Of a stretch of DNA of 64,000 nt, positions 37,511 to 45,637 are shown piece by piece. Numbering within the stretch: the first letter of the stretch is position 1; every line of letters begins with the position of its first letter. Source of the DNA: an uncultured Muribaculum sp. (GTDB lineage Bacteria; Bacteroidota; Bacteroidia; Bacteroidales; Muribaculaceae); assembly GCF_910583865.1 (NCBI RefSeq), contig NZ_CAJTYX010000008.1, forward strand, positions 16,011-80,010. The letters are read 5' to 3'. The notes beneath the pieces were generated by a model. The model made no database searches. It had not been told where the DNA came from and saw nothing but the letters and a program-made list of their open reading frames with translations. A program made the position numbers and the translations under genes.

Positions 37511-37542
37511 CAAAGGTACAAATATTTATCGTGACAGCCAAA
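37511..37542 (-). promoter_or_regulatory. ileS promoter with both -33 and -7 elements
   Basis: On the minus strand: TTTG (37539-37542), 20 bases, then TACCTTTG (37511-37518). This is one of the best matches to the Bacteroidota consensus in the window. Confidence 0.8.
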
Positions 37543-37637
37543 CGCATTTTCCCGCCATCCACAACGCGCCATATGATGCGTTCAGCAGATAACCGACAAG
37601 GATAGAATTTCGCACGCTGATTACCCATTGACCCCGG

Positions 37638-37682
37638 AAAAGAGCTTGCGCCGCAATGCAGGACATTACGGCGCAAGCTCTT
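37638..37682 (-). terminator. Terminator after the 61-residue gene
   Basis: A 14-base perfect stem (AAGAGCTTGCGCCG with CGGCGCAAGCTCTT), followed on the minus strand by a short TTTT run. Confidence 0.7.
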
Positions 37683-37735
37683 CAGCCGGATATCAGCCAA
37701 AGGAGAATGATGTCGTGGTGGAGAGAAATCCTTTT

Positions 37736-37921
37736 TCAGCAAAGACCCTTATCCTGACCATGCTTAAGCACAGCCTCACAAATGAAGTCTGTAATGCTGT
37801 CGACCTGCTGAAGTACAGCATGTACCGTGGCCGGCGCATTAAAGCCATAGCGCTTCACTGTCGATTTCTTGCGGCCTGCACCGGGACGACGACCGCCTCT
37901 TTTCTTTGCAAAGTTTTCCAT
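37736..37921 (-). CDS. Small RPGAGRK-motif protein
   Basis: 61 residues: MENFAKKRGGRRPGAGRKKS, then VKRYGFNAPATVHAVLQQVDSITDFICEAVLKHG. The RGGRRPGAGRK stretch is like the basic AT-hook-type leader seen on many small Bacteroidota and phage/plasmid proteins. The rest could form a ribbon-helix-helix-like fold (a strand, then two helices). It has its own -7 element and terminator, which supports a real gene. DNA binding is inferred, and the target is unknown. Confidence 0.65.
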   Translation of the reverse strand: MENFAKKRGGRRPGAGRKKSTVKRYGFNAPATVHAVLQQVDSITDFICEAVLKHGQDKGLC

Positions 37922-38175
37922 AATTTATAAGCCTAAAACTGCTAATAGCACGATTTTGATTTCACAAATGGAATGCACTCATCTGCCATGTGAGTGTAAA
38001 TGACATGCAAATTTACTAAAAAGAAAACTATATCATAACATTTTAATATAATTTTATGCAAATGCCCACCCTTTAAAGTAAATCACGCAAATGTAATCAT
38101 GATCATTAACCAAATTTAACCGAGCATCCACGCAACCGGATTTTTCCCTTTACAATGACGTGACATCGCTATGAA
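37922..38175. other. AT-rich intergenic region
   Basis: 254 bases, clearly richer in A+T than its neighbours. It has the -7 element of the 61-residue gene (38008-38015, TAAATTTG on the minus strand). Nothing else is recognised; it also takes the 3' end of the GH92 transcript. Confidence 0.45.
38008..38015 (-). promoter_or_regulatory. -7 element for the 61-residue gene
   Basis: Reads TAAATTTG on the minus strand, 87 bases upstream of the start codon. Confidence 0.58.
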
Positions 38176-40566
38176 TCAATCCGTTCCCCAATGCAATCCG
38201 GGAATCGGAGACATGAACAGTTCAAGGACACCGCCAGCGCTGATCTCATCGAAATCAATACGACATTTATCATAAGGCCTCCCATTGAGCAATGCATGGT
38301 CGATGTAGATATTTCCGTGACTATTGCCATGAGCGATGATCCGGAACTTTCCACCTTTATGATACCTGTCGTCAAGACAGTATTCCACTTCATCAAACAC
38401 CGGCGAGGTTATCTCAAGCGAAGATTCTCCGGGGCATGACGGATGAATGCCGGATGCCGAAAGTACATACCACGCCGACATCTGCCCTACATCCTCATTT
38501 CCGACAAGACCTTCCACGCCTACCCCGTAGGCCGACCGGCATATGTCGCGCGTATGCAGCTGCGTGAGCCAGGGCGCTCCAAGCCGGTTATATATATATG
38601 GCACGAAATGGACAGGTTCGTTGGCATGGTTATAATACGCATTCCACTTCATATCGCCCGGAGTCTTTGAAAACAGCGTGTCGAGCGCCGATATGGCCGC
38701 AGGCTTCCCGCCCATAAGTCGCGCCATCCCTTCAGGGTCATGGGGCACGAACCACCCTTGCTGGTACAGATTGGACTCTATGCAGCCGTAGCCCTCACGA
38801 GTGAGGGGCGAATCGTCGGGATTCCACGGCATCCATGTGCCGTCGGCCTTACGCGGGCGAAACCATCCGACACTTTCATCAAACACATTCCTATAGGCCT
38901 GCGCCCGGCGCTCAAACTCAGAAGCGACAGAATCGTCACCACAGGCACGCGCCAGCCGCGACAAGCACCAGTCGGCGTACGCATACTCCAACGTGCACGA
39001 CACACTCAACGGCTCCGGAGCATACCCCAAAGCCTTTGTGCCGAACATGTCGGATGAGTTTACGGCATAACGCAACGCCTTCTCCACATCGAAAGTACGT
39101 ATCCCCTTGACATAAGCGTCGGCAATCACAGGTATGGCAGGGTTGCCAATCATGCATCCGGAGTAAGCGTTCAGCAGCTCCCAACGCGGAAAGTACCCCT
39201 TGCCGCTCTCCTCGGCGATGGCGATCAGGGAGTTGATCTCGTCGCTGACGACAGCCGGATTGATTATGTTCTGCAAAGGGAACTGGCTGCGGAACACATC
39301 CCAGCCGCTGAAAACAGTGCGCCGCACATAACCGTCGGCACTCTTGTGCACGGCATTGTCGGCCCCGACATAGCGCCCGTCGACATCCGAGACGATACGC
39401 GGGTCTATCATCGTATGATACAACGCCGTATAGAATGCCGTACGCTCATTGTCACTGCCACCCTTCACGCGCACTTTGTCGAGAGCCTTCTCCCACATGC
39501 CGACAGCATCAAGGTGAACGTCGTCGAAGCTGCGCCCGTCCACCTCGGCCATGAAGTTGCGCTTCGCTCCCTCCATGTCAACAAACGACACCCCGACCTT
39601 CATCTCTATCGCCTCGTGACCTGAAGTGGCGTACTCTGCGAAAAAGCCGATATGGTCGCCTTCAAGTTCATACGCGCCATGTATGATTTCCGCAGAATCA
39701 CGGATCGCAATCATATAGGCATCGGAGCCTATGTCGGCGAGATGACGTGACGTGCCCTCCGGAATCGTGGCGCGCCATAAGCACACCTTTTCCATCGGCC
39801 GGCTCAGACGGGCATAGAAGTGCAGCCTATACTCCACCTTTCCCGCACCGTCACCCCAACCGCCACCTTCGGGAGTGCAGTGCATCCATCCGGCCAACGT
39901 ACTGTCGTTTACCACCTTCACATACTGATGCGTGGAGGCGCCTCCGACGCGGCGAGCAAGATCTACCTGAATACGCGACGTGTCCGACTCCGGAAACGTG
40001 AAGCGGGCGATTCCGCATCGTGGAGTGGCGGAAGTCTCGACTTTTATGTCATAATCTGTGAGATGGACGCTGTAATATCCCGGATGAGCCGTCTCGCTCC
40101 CCTTGTCATAGTGCGACCTGTAACCGGCGATACGGCCATCTTCCCGGCCGGCCACCGGACAGAATTTCCCGACCGTAGGCATCATGAGGAAATTCCCCAT
40201 ATCGCCATACCACCCCACTCCGCTCATCTGCGTCAGCGCAAAGCCCTCGATCGTCGTATGCTCGTGACTGTAGCCGGACCCGTTGTCGCCTCCGGTCACG
40301 GTGTTCGGACTTACCTGTACCATGCCGAAAGGCGTAGTAGCTCCGGGAAAGGTCTTGCCGAGCCCATGATACGTCCCCGCACGATCCATGTTGGTGCTTG
40401 CTCCTATAAACGGGTCCACATATGCAACCGGAGAACCCGGCACGGGAGATATCCAACACGATATCCCCGACGCATCATCGGCACTAATGCCAGAAATGCA
40501 GCACACCATGCTCCCCGAAAGGAGCAGTATCCTATAGCTACTCTTCAAAATATCCACTTTCATCAT
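38176..40566 (-). CDS. GH92 family glycoside hydrolase (alpha-mannosidase)
   Basis: 796 residues with a signal peptide (SYRILLLSGSMVCCISGISA). GH92 enzymes are calcium-dependent exo-alpha-mannosidases of Bacteroidota that trim N-glycans and yeast mannan. Family stretches: VAYVDPFIGAS, PGATTPFGMVQVSP, GYSHEHTTIEGFALTQMSGVG, FSGWDVFRSQFPL, and the catalytic-domain NEDVGQMSAWYVLSASGIHP near residue 720. Linkage preference (alpha-1,2, -1,3 or -1,6) cannot be told. No SusC/SusD pair is adjacent. Only 54 bases separate its start from the next upstream gene, and that gap contains a perfect 14-base tandem duplication. Confidence 0.94.
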   Translation of the reverse strand: MMKVDILKSSYRILLLSGSMVCCISGISADDASGISCWISPVPGSPVAYVDPFIGASTNMDRAGTYHGLGKTFPGATTPFGMVQVSPNTVTGGDNGSGYSHEHTTIEGFALTQMSGVGWYGDMGNFLMMPTVGKFCPVAGREDGRIAGYRSHYDKGSETAHPGYYSVHLTDYDIKVETSATPRCGIARFTFPESDTSRIQVDLARRVGGASTHQYVKVVNDSTLAGWMHCTPEGGGWGDGAGKVEYRLHFYARLSRPMEKVCLWRATIPEGTSRHLADIGSDAYMIAIRDSAEIIHGAYELEGDHIGFFAEYATSGHEAIEMKVGVSFVDMEGAKRNFMAEVDGRSFDDVHLDAVGMWEKALDKVRVKGGSDNERTAFYTALYHTMIDPRIVSDVDGRYVGADNAVHKSADGYVRRTVFSGWDVFRSQFPLQNIINPAVVSDEINSLIAIAEESGKGYFPRWELLNAYSGCMIGNPAIPVIADAYVKGIRTFDVEKALRYAVNSSDMFGTKALGYAPEPLSVSCTLEYAYADWCLSRLARACGDDSVASEFERRAQAYRNVFDESVGWFRPRKADGTWMPWNPDDSPLTREGYGCIESNLYQQGWFVPHDPEGMARLMGGKPAAISALDTLFSKTPGDMKWNAYYNHANEPVHFVPYIYNRLGAPWLTQLHTRDICRSAYGVGVEGLVGNEDVGQMSAWYVLSASGIHPSCPGESSLEITSPVFDEVEYCLDDRYHKGGKFRIIAHGNSHGNIYIDHALLNGRPYDKCRIDFDEISAGGVLELFMSPIPGLHWGTD

Positions 40567-40590
40567 AATTCATAATCGTTGGTTATTACA

Positions 40591-40618
40591 TCTATAATCC
40601 GATATCTATAATCCGATA
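40591..40618. repeat. Perfect 14-bp tandem duplication
   Basis: TCTATAATCCGATA occurs twice in direct succession (40591-40604, 40605-40618). It lies in the only stretch that can hold the GH92 promoter, right after the stop codon of the DUF1848 gene. Confidence 0.9.
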
Positions 40619-40620
40619 TA

Positions 40621-41685
40621 CTATATCCTTCCTGCCACTATACTCTCGCTGTCGGACGAATGGGATCTGAAATTGCGGAGAGCGGCCGCATGGCTCCTAT
40701 TCGCATAGCAGTATATGCATCCATGCGGACACGTGTCGTACATGCCTATATCCTTGCTTATCATGCACCCACAGTCACGACGCTGCCCTTTGTCCTTAAA
40801 CCTATGCGATGCAAGGAGTACAGAAAGAGTCCCGCCAAAGAGATCGGCCTCGGGCAACTTGCCATAATCAAGATAATGCACCAGCTCCCTGTCGTCAGAA
40901 AAAACATCCATCATCATCTCCCTATCGATACAACTGTTATGGATAATCCCGAACCGGCTCAAATCGACGGACTCGGCGCATGTAGCCATCTCAACAGGCC
41001 ATCCCTCTTCGTGCCATCTGCGGCGCAACTGCGCCAATCCCTCCGCAAGACACACCTGCATATCATCCGACAGTTCGCCCTGCAAAGGCTCATTATCCAA
41101 GAAACTATCGGCCACAGACATAAGGTTCCGACGAATCCTGCCGTATGATGCGATATCCACAAAACTAAAAACCATTTTCCCGGTATATCCTTTCAGCAGC
41201 TCGCCGACACGCGAGATCCGGCCGAGCAATCCCGCGACATCAAGCGAAGATGTGACGATCAGAGGATCAAACCGCCACACCACCCTTTGCGTGCCTATCC
41301 TGCGTGCCAGCGCCCGAAATGTCTCGACACGACTGTCCAATGACGGCAAACCGGGCTCAAAACCTTCATGCTCGTAATCATTGAGAGTAAATTGGAAGTA
41401 GTAATTGATTCCAAGCTCATCAAGACGGGAAAGATACGGCATCAACGGTGCAGGATTCTTGCTCCAGAACACTATGACCCGGCAATTACGGAATGAAACA
41501 TATGTCGGCCTCCGGTTGAAAGGGTTATACCACAAACAATATCCTTTGGAAAGCCTGTCGAAGAACCATTCCGCATAGAATGCCGGTATATCGGTCGAAC
41601 GGCTTGCCGATATGACCACCGGAGCCGACGCCTCCACCTCATCACCCCGTTCGGTCATAATCTTTATTTTCTCCGAAAGCATCAT
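40621..41685 (-). CDS. DUF1848 protein with C-terminal Cys cluster
   Basis: 354 residues. The N-terminal half has the DUF1848 pattern (VVISASRSTDIPAFYAEWF, CRVIVFWSKNPAPL, YYFQFTLNDYE, RVVWRFDPLIVT). Near residue 305-330 a cysteine cluster DCGCMISKDIGMYDTC is followed by HGCIYCYAN, an arrangement suggesting an Fe-S cluster in a radical-SAM-like enzyme; its chemistry is unknown. The start may be 41685 or the ATG at 41658. It is the last of four closely spaced genes, 6 bases after the 505-residue gene. Confidence 0.85.
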   Translation of the reverse strand: MMLSEKIKIMTERGDEVEASAPVVISASRSTDIPAFYAEWFFDRLSKGYCLWYNPFNRRPTYVSFRNCRVIVFWSKNPAPLMPYLSRLDELGINYYFQFTLNDYEHEGFEPGLPSLDSRVETFRALARRIGTQRVVWRFDPLIVTSSLDVAGLLGRISRVGELLKGYTGKMVFSFVDIASYGRIRRNLMSVADSFLDNEPLQGELSDDMQVCLAEGLAQLRRRWHEEGWPVEMATCAESVDLSRFGIIHNSCIDREMMMDVFSDDRELVHYLDYGKLPEADLFGGTLSVLLASHRFKDKGQRRDCGCMISKDIGMYDTCPHGCIYCYANRSHAAALRNFRSHSSDSESIVAGRI

Positions 41686-41691
41686 ATAGTC

Positions 41692-43209
41692 CTAATCGAG
41701 GAGTCCGGCAATTTGCGGACATGGATCATTTCCACAATCCGATTGGACATCGTTTAACAACGTACCGAAAAGCTGCCGGTGGAACTCCCGATAGACATCG
41801 GCAATATAATGGTTATCATATGAAAAAAGTATGTCAGTGAAATCCCTTGGCATGTCGGCGAAGCCATTGAGTGCACCGAATATGGCAAATGCAAGCCTGT
41901 AATCAGTCATTTCCACACTCTGCATGAACCCCAACAACCGTCGCCAGTCATCTCCCGCCATTATCACCGCCGCAACGGCGCTCAAAGGGCCATTGTCCCA
42001 TGCCACATCCATATCTTCGCCGCGTACATGCCTGCGCAGACGGTTAAGGAAATCTTTAGTCAAGCTATCCGGCCAGCGCTCCCCGTATATATCCCTGGCT
42101 TTCAATGTAATCGTGTCGGCCAATTTTTCCCTTATGCGTGACAGGCGTCCGTTAAATTCAGGAGATGCGAACGCTTTATTGCACCATTCAATGAAAAGAC
42201 TTCTGTCGACAATATTGTCAATGCACCCGATGCCGGAAAGCTCCAGCCGCTCGACGACAATCTCCCTATCAGCCGGATCAGGCCACATCCGACGTCGGGC
42301 CATCGCTCTTTCCGCATTCTCTATCTTGGAATCAATCCACCGCAGAGGGGCATTGCGGCCTCTGTCCTTCAGCAAGGACTTAAGCAGCACATCTTTATCA
42401 GCCCCGATGAAGTACTGGCCCGAAGAGTAGATACATTCCAACACCCTGTCGGCCTTTTCCTCTGCGGAAAAACGTGGAGAAGCTATCGTCTCCTTTATCC
42501 TGTTGTACCAGTAATCTGAATCCCGGATTATCTTCAGGAGAATATCAAGCCTCGCGTCCTGGCATGCCGTAGGCTTTCTGTCACCCCCCGAAACTATGGA
42601 GGCGAATATGTCGCGCACTTCTTTCAATGCATTGACAAGCGCCACAGAGACACCATCGGTCGACAATGCCGCACCTATATAATATCCGTAGAGCATACCT
42701 TTCATCCGGTCAAGGCGTATATCATCCTTAATCGCAGCCCGGTTCAAGACTGCCCGACGTGCCACGACTGATCCATAAGCCTGCACCGGATTCATTACGG
42801 TGAATCCCTTGCGATAAAGCCTCAAAAGCTTCGTCTCGATGCTTGCAGCAGACATGGAGATGGCGGTATTCATATCCGCGTCCGAGAAAAAAACGAATCG
42901 CGTATGCCATGGATCGAGATAGATAGTACGGTCTGACATATACACACCCGGCGCATAATCCTGTACACATGCCCCATCAACCACGATCTCGACAAGCATG
43001 GGATGATCTTCAAGTCCGTTGTCAGGACGCGAAAAAGTAGCAGGATGATCGTAAAGCAGTATGACATCGGGATCATTGTTCCCATCAACGTAAAACCAAC
43101 GGCTGTAGCCGAATCCCCTCTCGGTGTAGAAGCGACCGGGTGAAATGCTTTCACTCGAAAGTATATTATTGAAATTGAGAGTAGTGGTCGGTATATATAA
43201 TTTCTTCAT
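41692..43209 (-). CDS. Protein of unknown family in the helicase operon
   Basis: 505 residues, MKKLYIPTTTLNFNNILSSE onward, not recognised. The N-terminal ~110 residues are beta-rich and aromatic (SPGRFYTERGFGYSRWFYVDG, VILLYDHPATFSRPD). The rest is mostly helical and rich in charged residues, with a segment VLECIYSSGQYFIGADKDVLL near the middle. There is no signal peptide, membrane helix, nuclease or ATPase motif that I can see. Its start is one base after the helicase stop, so translational coupling is likely and a helicase partner or effector role is inferred. Confidence 0.72.
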   Translation of the reverse strand: MKKLYIPTTTLNFNNILSSESISPGRFYTERGFGYSRWFYVDGNNDPDVILLYDHPATFSRPDNGLEDHPMLVEIVVDGACVQDYAPGVYMSDRTIYLDPWHTRFVFFSDADMNTAISMSAASIETKLLRLYRKGFTVMNPVQAYGSVVARRAVLNRAAIKDDIRLDRMKGMLYGYYIGAALSTDGVSVALVNALKEVRDIFASIVSGGDRKPTACQDARLDILLKIIRDSDYWYNRIKETIASPRFSAEEKADRVLECIYSSGQYFIGADKDVLLKSLLKDRGRNAPLRWIDSKIENAERAMARRRMWPDPADREIVVERLELSGIGCIDNIVDRSLFIEWCNKAFASPEFNGRLSRIREKLADTITLKARDIYGERWPDSLTKDFLNRLRRHVRGEDMDVAWDNGPLSAVAAVIMAGDDWRRLLGFMQSVEMTDYRLAFAIFGALNGFADMPRDFTDILFSYDNHYIADVYREFHRQLFGTLLNDVQSDCGNDPCPQIAGLLD

Positions 43210-43210
43210 A

Positions 43211-44284
43211 TCAGATGTCCTCTATATTCTCAATCGATGTTGTCTTATATAAATCTACAGGAACCACATCGGGCGACAGATGTGAAGGCAAATCTCCGCT
43301 GTACATTATGTACAGATTGCGGCAGGTCCGTGTCATAGCCACATATAGAGCCTTTCGCTGACTGAGGCGCACCTCCTTATCTTCCGACAATTCGGCAATA
43401 AACGGAAGGAACACACTCTCAAACTGCAATCCCTTGGCACTATGATATGTCATTATCTTGGGGTTGGCGGTATTGAAATCGAGGCTGTCGGCCCACGAGC
43501 CGTTATTGTCGTTGAATTTCTGTTCGCAGTTCATCCCCAGATTACCCAATAGATACACGACACGTGACACGTCATCGTTTGTAGGAAGCAGAATGCCGAC
43601 ATCCTTAAGCCTCTGACGACGTATTATCTCGCTAATCCCCCTCATCTGGCAGAGGTAATCGTCGTAATGCAACATCACAGGGACAGCAGTCTCCTCGCTT
43701 TTGTAAGTACGTTCGTCGAAACCGTCGAGATCGACACCTATATGCTGCACGAAGCGGGCCACACCCAGAGGCAAACGATAATTGCGATACAATTCAAAGA
43801 ATTTCGGACGCGACTCGCGCGGAAGCATGGCAGGAATCTCCTCCAAAGGCATAGTCTCCTTGCGCCATCCATCATATATCGATTGTGCCGTATCACCGAA
43901 AAAGAAAAAATTCTTACCCGTAGCGTCTATGAATTCCTCGATTTCCTCGCGACTGAAATCCTGGATCTCATCAACTATAAAATAATCGGCGCCCTCACAG
44001 TTGAAACGCTCTTTCCAGTCACGATAATAGTAGAATTCCTCGTTCAGGCCAAGTTGTTCGCGCCCGGCTTCCATATACCTTGAAAGCGCCTTTGTGAATA
44101 CGATGATCTTGTAATCATCTCCTTTCTCACGCTGTATCCTCTGGGCCTTAAGTAGGGCGAGCACTGATTTCCCGCTACCGGCACATCCTGCCACCACGCA
44201 AGATTTCTCAAGCACAGCCATCAGCACAAGAATCTGGTCATCGTCCAGTTCCGACTCCTTTATCATCCAGTCTTTCTTTGCCAT
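43211..44284 (-). CDS. Compact superfamily I (UvrD/Rep-like) helicase
   Basis: 357 residues, about half the size of UvrD, yet the main SF1 motifs are present: Walker A GCAGSGKS (about residue 36), Walker B VDEIQD (about 103), GDTAQSIYDG (motif III), YRLP (IV), TYHSAKGLQFESVFLP (V, about 280) and YVAMTRT (VI, about 311). The 1B/2B subdomains that help duplex unwinding in UvrD are greatly reduced, so it may be a translocase or sensor rather than a processive helicase. It lies 3 bases after the methyltransferase gene and 1 base before the unknown gene. Confidence 0.88.
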   Translation of the reverse strand: MAKKDWMIKESELDDDQILVLMAVLEKSCVVAGCAGSGKSVLALLKAQRIQREKGDDYKIIVFTKALSRYMEAGREQLGLNEEFYYYRDWKERFNCEGADYFIVDEIQDFSREEIEEFIDATGKNFFFFGDTAQSIYDGWRKETMPLEEIPAMLPRESRPKFFELYRNYRLPLGVARFVQHIGVDLDGFDERTYKSEETAVPVMLHYDDYLCQMRGISEIIRRQRLKDVGILLPTNDDVSRVVYLLGNLGMNCEQKFNDNNGSWADSLDFNTANPKIMTYHSAKGLQFESVFLPFIAELSEDKEVRLSQRKALYVAMTRTCRNLYIMYSGDLPSHLSPDVVPVDLYKTTSIENIEDI

Positions 44285-44287
44285 AAC

Positions 44288-45100
44288 TTATTTTCTTATA
44301 ATACGCCAAGCAATTTTGGTCGTGTAGTTGTCCGCACGTGAGTGCGATACGTGAAACTGCTGATTATGCCCCTTGTTACCATCCACCACACGACATCCCG
44401 CATCGGCAAGTCCACGGTCGAGCATATCCGGAAACCACTCTCCTTGAGCATTGCAGAATGAAGTTATGTCCGCAATCAGCATTATGCCGCCATCATTCAG
44501 TTTACCATACAATTGCGTCGCTATGTTACGATAAGGATTATCCTTCCCGAAACAGTTGCGTGTGGCGAATTCTCCGATAGCTTTGAATGACAATGCTATA
44601 TCAAACCGGCCGTCGATCACATAGCTGGTTACCCCAAGATCGTAATTGTCGTCAATGGCTATGAATCCCTCCCGGCTGTCTATATCAAACGGCATCCGCA
44701 CCCGCATTATATCGAGCAACTCTTCATACAAACGCAGACAATGCCGGTTTCCGTCAAGAGCATGCATATGTACCCGTCTTACCGAGCCGAGATTTTCAGC
44801 AATGGCCATAAGCAGTCCGAATATATCCCCGCCTGTGCCGCAGCCGAAACCTAATATTGAAATCTCCCTGCGGTGTCTCCATTCGGAGATATTGTTCGAG
44901 AAATAGTGGCTGAATATACAATATGATTCGGCATAGCTGCGCGGGAAATATGTACCGAGATATGAAGGCATATCATCCTTGCCCCAATCTATCACGGTCA
45001 TATTCCCTTTTACAGGTGATATAGTGGCTCCCAATACCCCGAATATATGGGAATCAAGCCATTTGGGAAGTACAGTCGAAGTGCGCATTCGATATTCCAT
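44288..45100 (-). CDS. Class I SAM-dependent methyltransferase-like protein
   Basis: 270 residues. The SAM-binding motif I is ISILGFGCGTGGDIF near residue 82, followed by an acidic post-I strand (HMHALDGN) and a motif IV-like strand (RFDIALSFKAIGEF) near 168. Upstream, YFPRSYAESYCIFSHYF is a conserved-looking helix. The substrate (protein, RNA, DNA or small molecule) is unknown; no DPPY or NPPY DNA-methylase motif is seen. The start may be 45100 or four codons later. It heads the four-gene operon and is divergent from rpmH. Confidence 0.75.
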   Translation of the reverse strand: MEYRMRTSTVLPKWLDSHIFGVLGATISPVKGNMTVIDWGKDDMPSYLGTYFPRSYAESYCIFSHYFSNNISEWRHRREISILGFGCGTGGDIFGLLMAIAENLGSVRRVHMHALDGNRHCLRLYEELLDIMRVRMPFDIDSREGFIAIDDNYDLGVTSYVIDGRFDIALSFKAIGEFATRNCFGKDNPYRNIATQLYGKLNDGGIMLIADITSFCNAQGEWFPDMLDRGLADAGCRVVDGNKGHNQQFHVSHSRADNYTTKIAWRIIRK

Positions 45101-45260
45101 CCATGCTGATATACCGACGAGCGGCGCACATAAGCACGTTTTAGCGGACTTTGCCGGACGAAGGAATATTACATTTATGCAAAAATAAGGATAAAAACGG
45201 AAACATCCAACCGATTTGTATTATTCGTCAGACTTTTTCAGCTCCGAATTGAAGCAGGCA

Positions 45261-45292
45261 TTTGCAAAATAAAAATGTTTTATGTAATTTTG
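45261..45292 (+). promoter_or_regulatory. rpmH promoter with both elements
   Basis: TTTG (45261-45264), 20 bases, then TAATTTTG (45285-45292), an excellent Bacteroidota consensus match 78 bases before the rpmH ATG. Confidence 0.8.
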
Positions 45293-45370
45293 CACGCGAT
45301 TTTCCACGAGCCGGTCGTGGCACGTAGACCGTACAATACAGATTAATAACAATAAAAACATTATACTGCA

Positions 45371-45526
45371 ATGAAGAGAACATTCCAGCCCTCCAACCGC
45401 AAGAGAGTAAACAAGCACGGTTTCCGTGAACGTATGTCCACTCCTAACGGCCGCAAAGTCCTTGCTCGCCGTCGCGCCAAAGGTCGCATCCACCTCAGCG
45501 TGAGCGACACCATCGCCCGCAAATAA
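45371..45526 (+). CDS. rpmH: 50S ribosomal protein L34
   Basis: 51 codons: MKRTFQPSNRKRVNKHGFRE, then RMSTPNGRKVLARRRAKGR, the unmistakable basic L34 sequence. It is slightly longer than the E. coli protein (46) through a C-terminal tail (IHLSVSDTIARK), as in other Bacteroidota. L34 packs in domain I of 23S rRNA. In many bacteria rpmH lies by dnaA and rnpA; here neither is next to it, as the gene is followed by convergent nadE. A strong promoter and palindromic 3' hairpin delimit it. Confidence 0.97.
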   Translation: MKRTFQPSNRKRVNKHGFRERMSTPNGRKVLARRRAKGRIHLSVSDTIARK

Positions 45527-45552
45527 TCACTGCCACGTACAGTAACAATCTA

Positions 45553-45594
45553 TCAGCTGGGCCGTATCGGATATATCCGATACGGCCCAGCTGA
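45553..45594. terminator. Palindromic hairpin after rpmH
   Basis: An almost perfect palindrome, TATCAGCTGGGCCGTATCGG with its complement (stem ~19 bases, 4-base loop). It lacks a clear T tract, but its position 27 bases after the stop suggests termination or transcript protection. Confidence 0.72.
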
Positions 45595-45624
45595 TTAAGA
45601 AGTTGTTTAAAAACAACCTCTTAA
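45595..45624 (-). terminator. Hairpin after nadE
   Basis: TTAAGAaGTTGTT pairs with AACAACcTCTTAA, just past the nadE stop. The stem is AT-rich. Confidence 0.5.
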
Positions 45625-45637
45625 TGGGAAGAGGACT

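Larger units (their letters stand above)
37435..37735. other. Intergenic region upstream of ileS
   Basis: 301 bases. It contains the ileS promoter (37511-37542) and the terminator of the 61-residue gene (37638-37682). No further gene is supported. Confidence 0.55.

Noticed and set aside
35323..37605. A 760-codon open frame on the plus strand
   Set aside because: It lies wholly antisense to ileS, has no family motif and a composition expected from the complementary strand of a GC-rich gene. IleS itself is certain.
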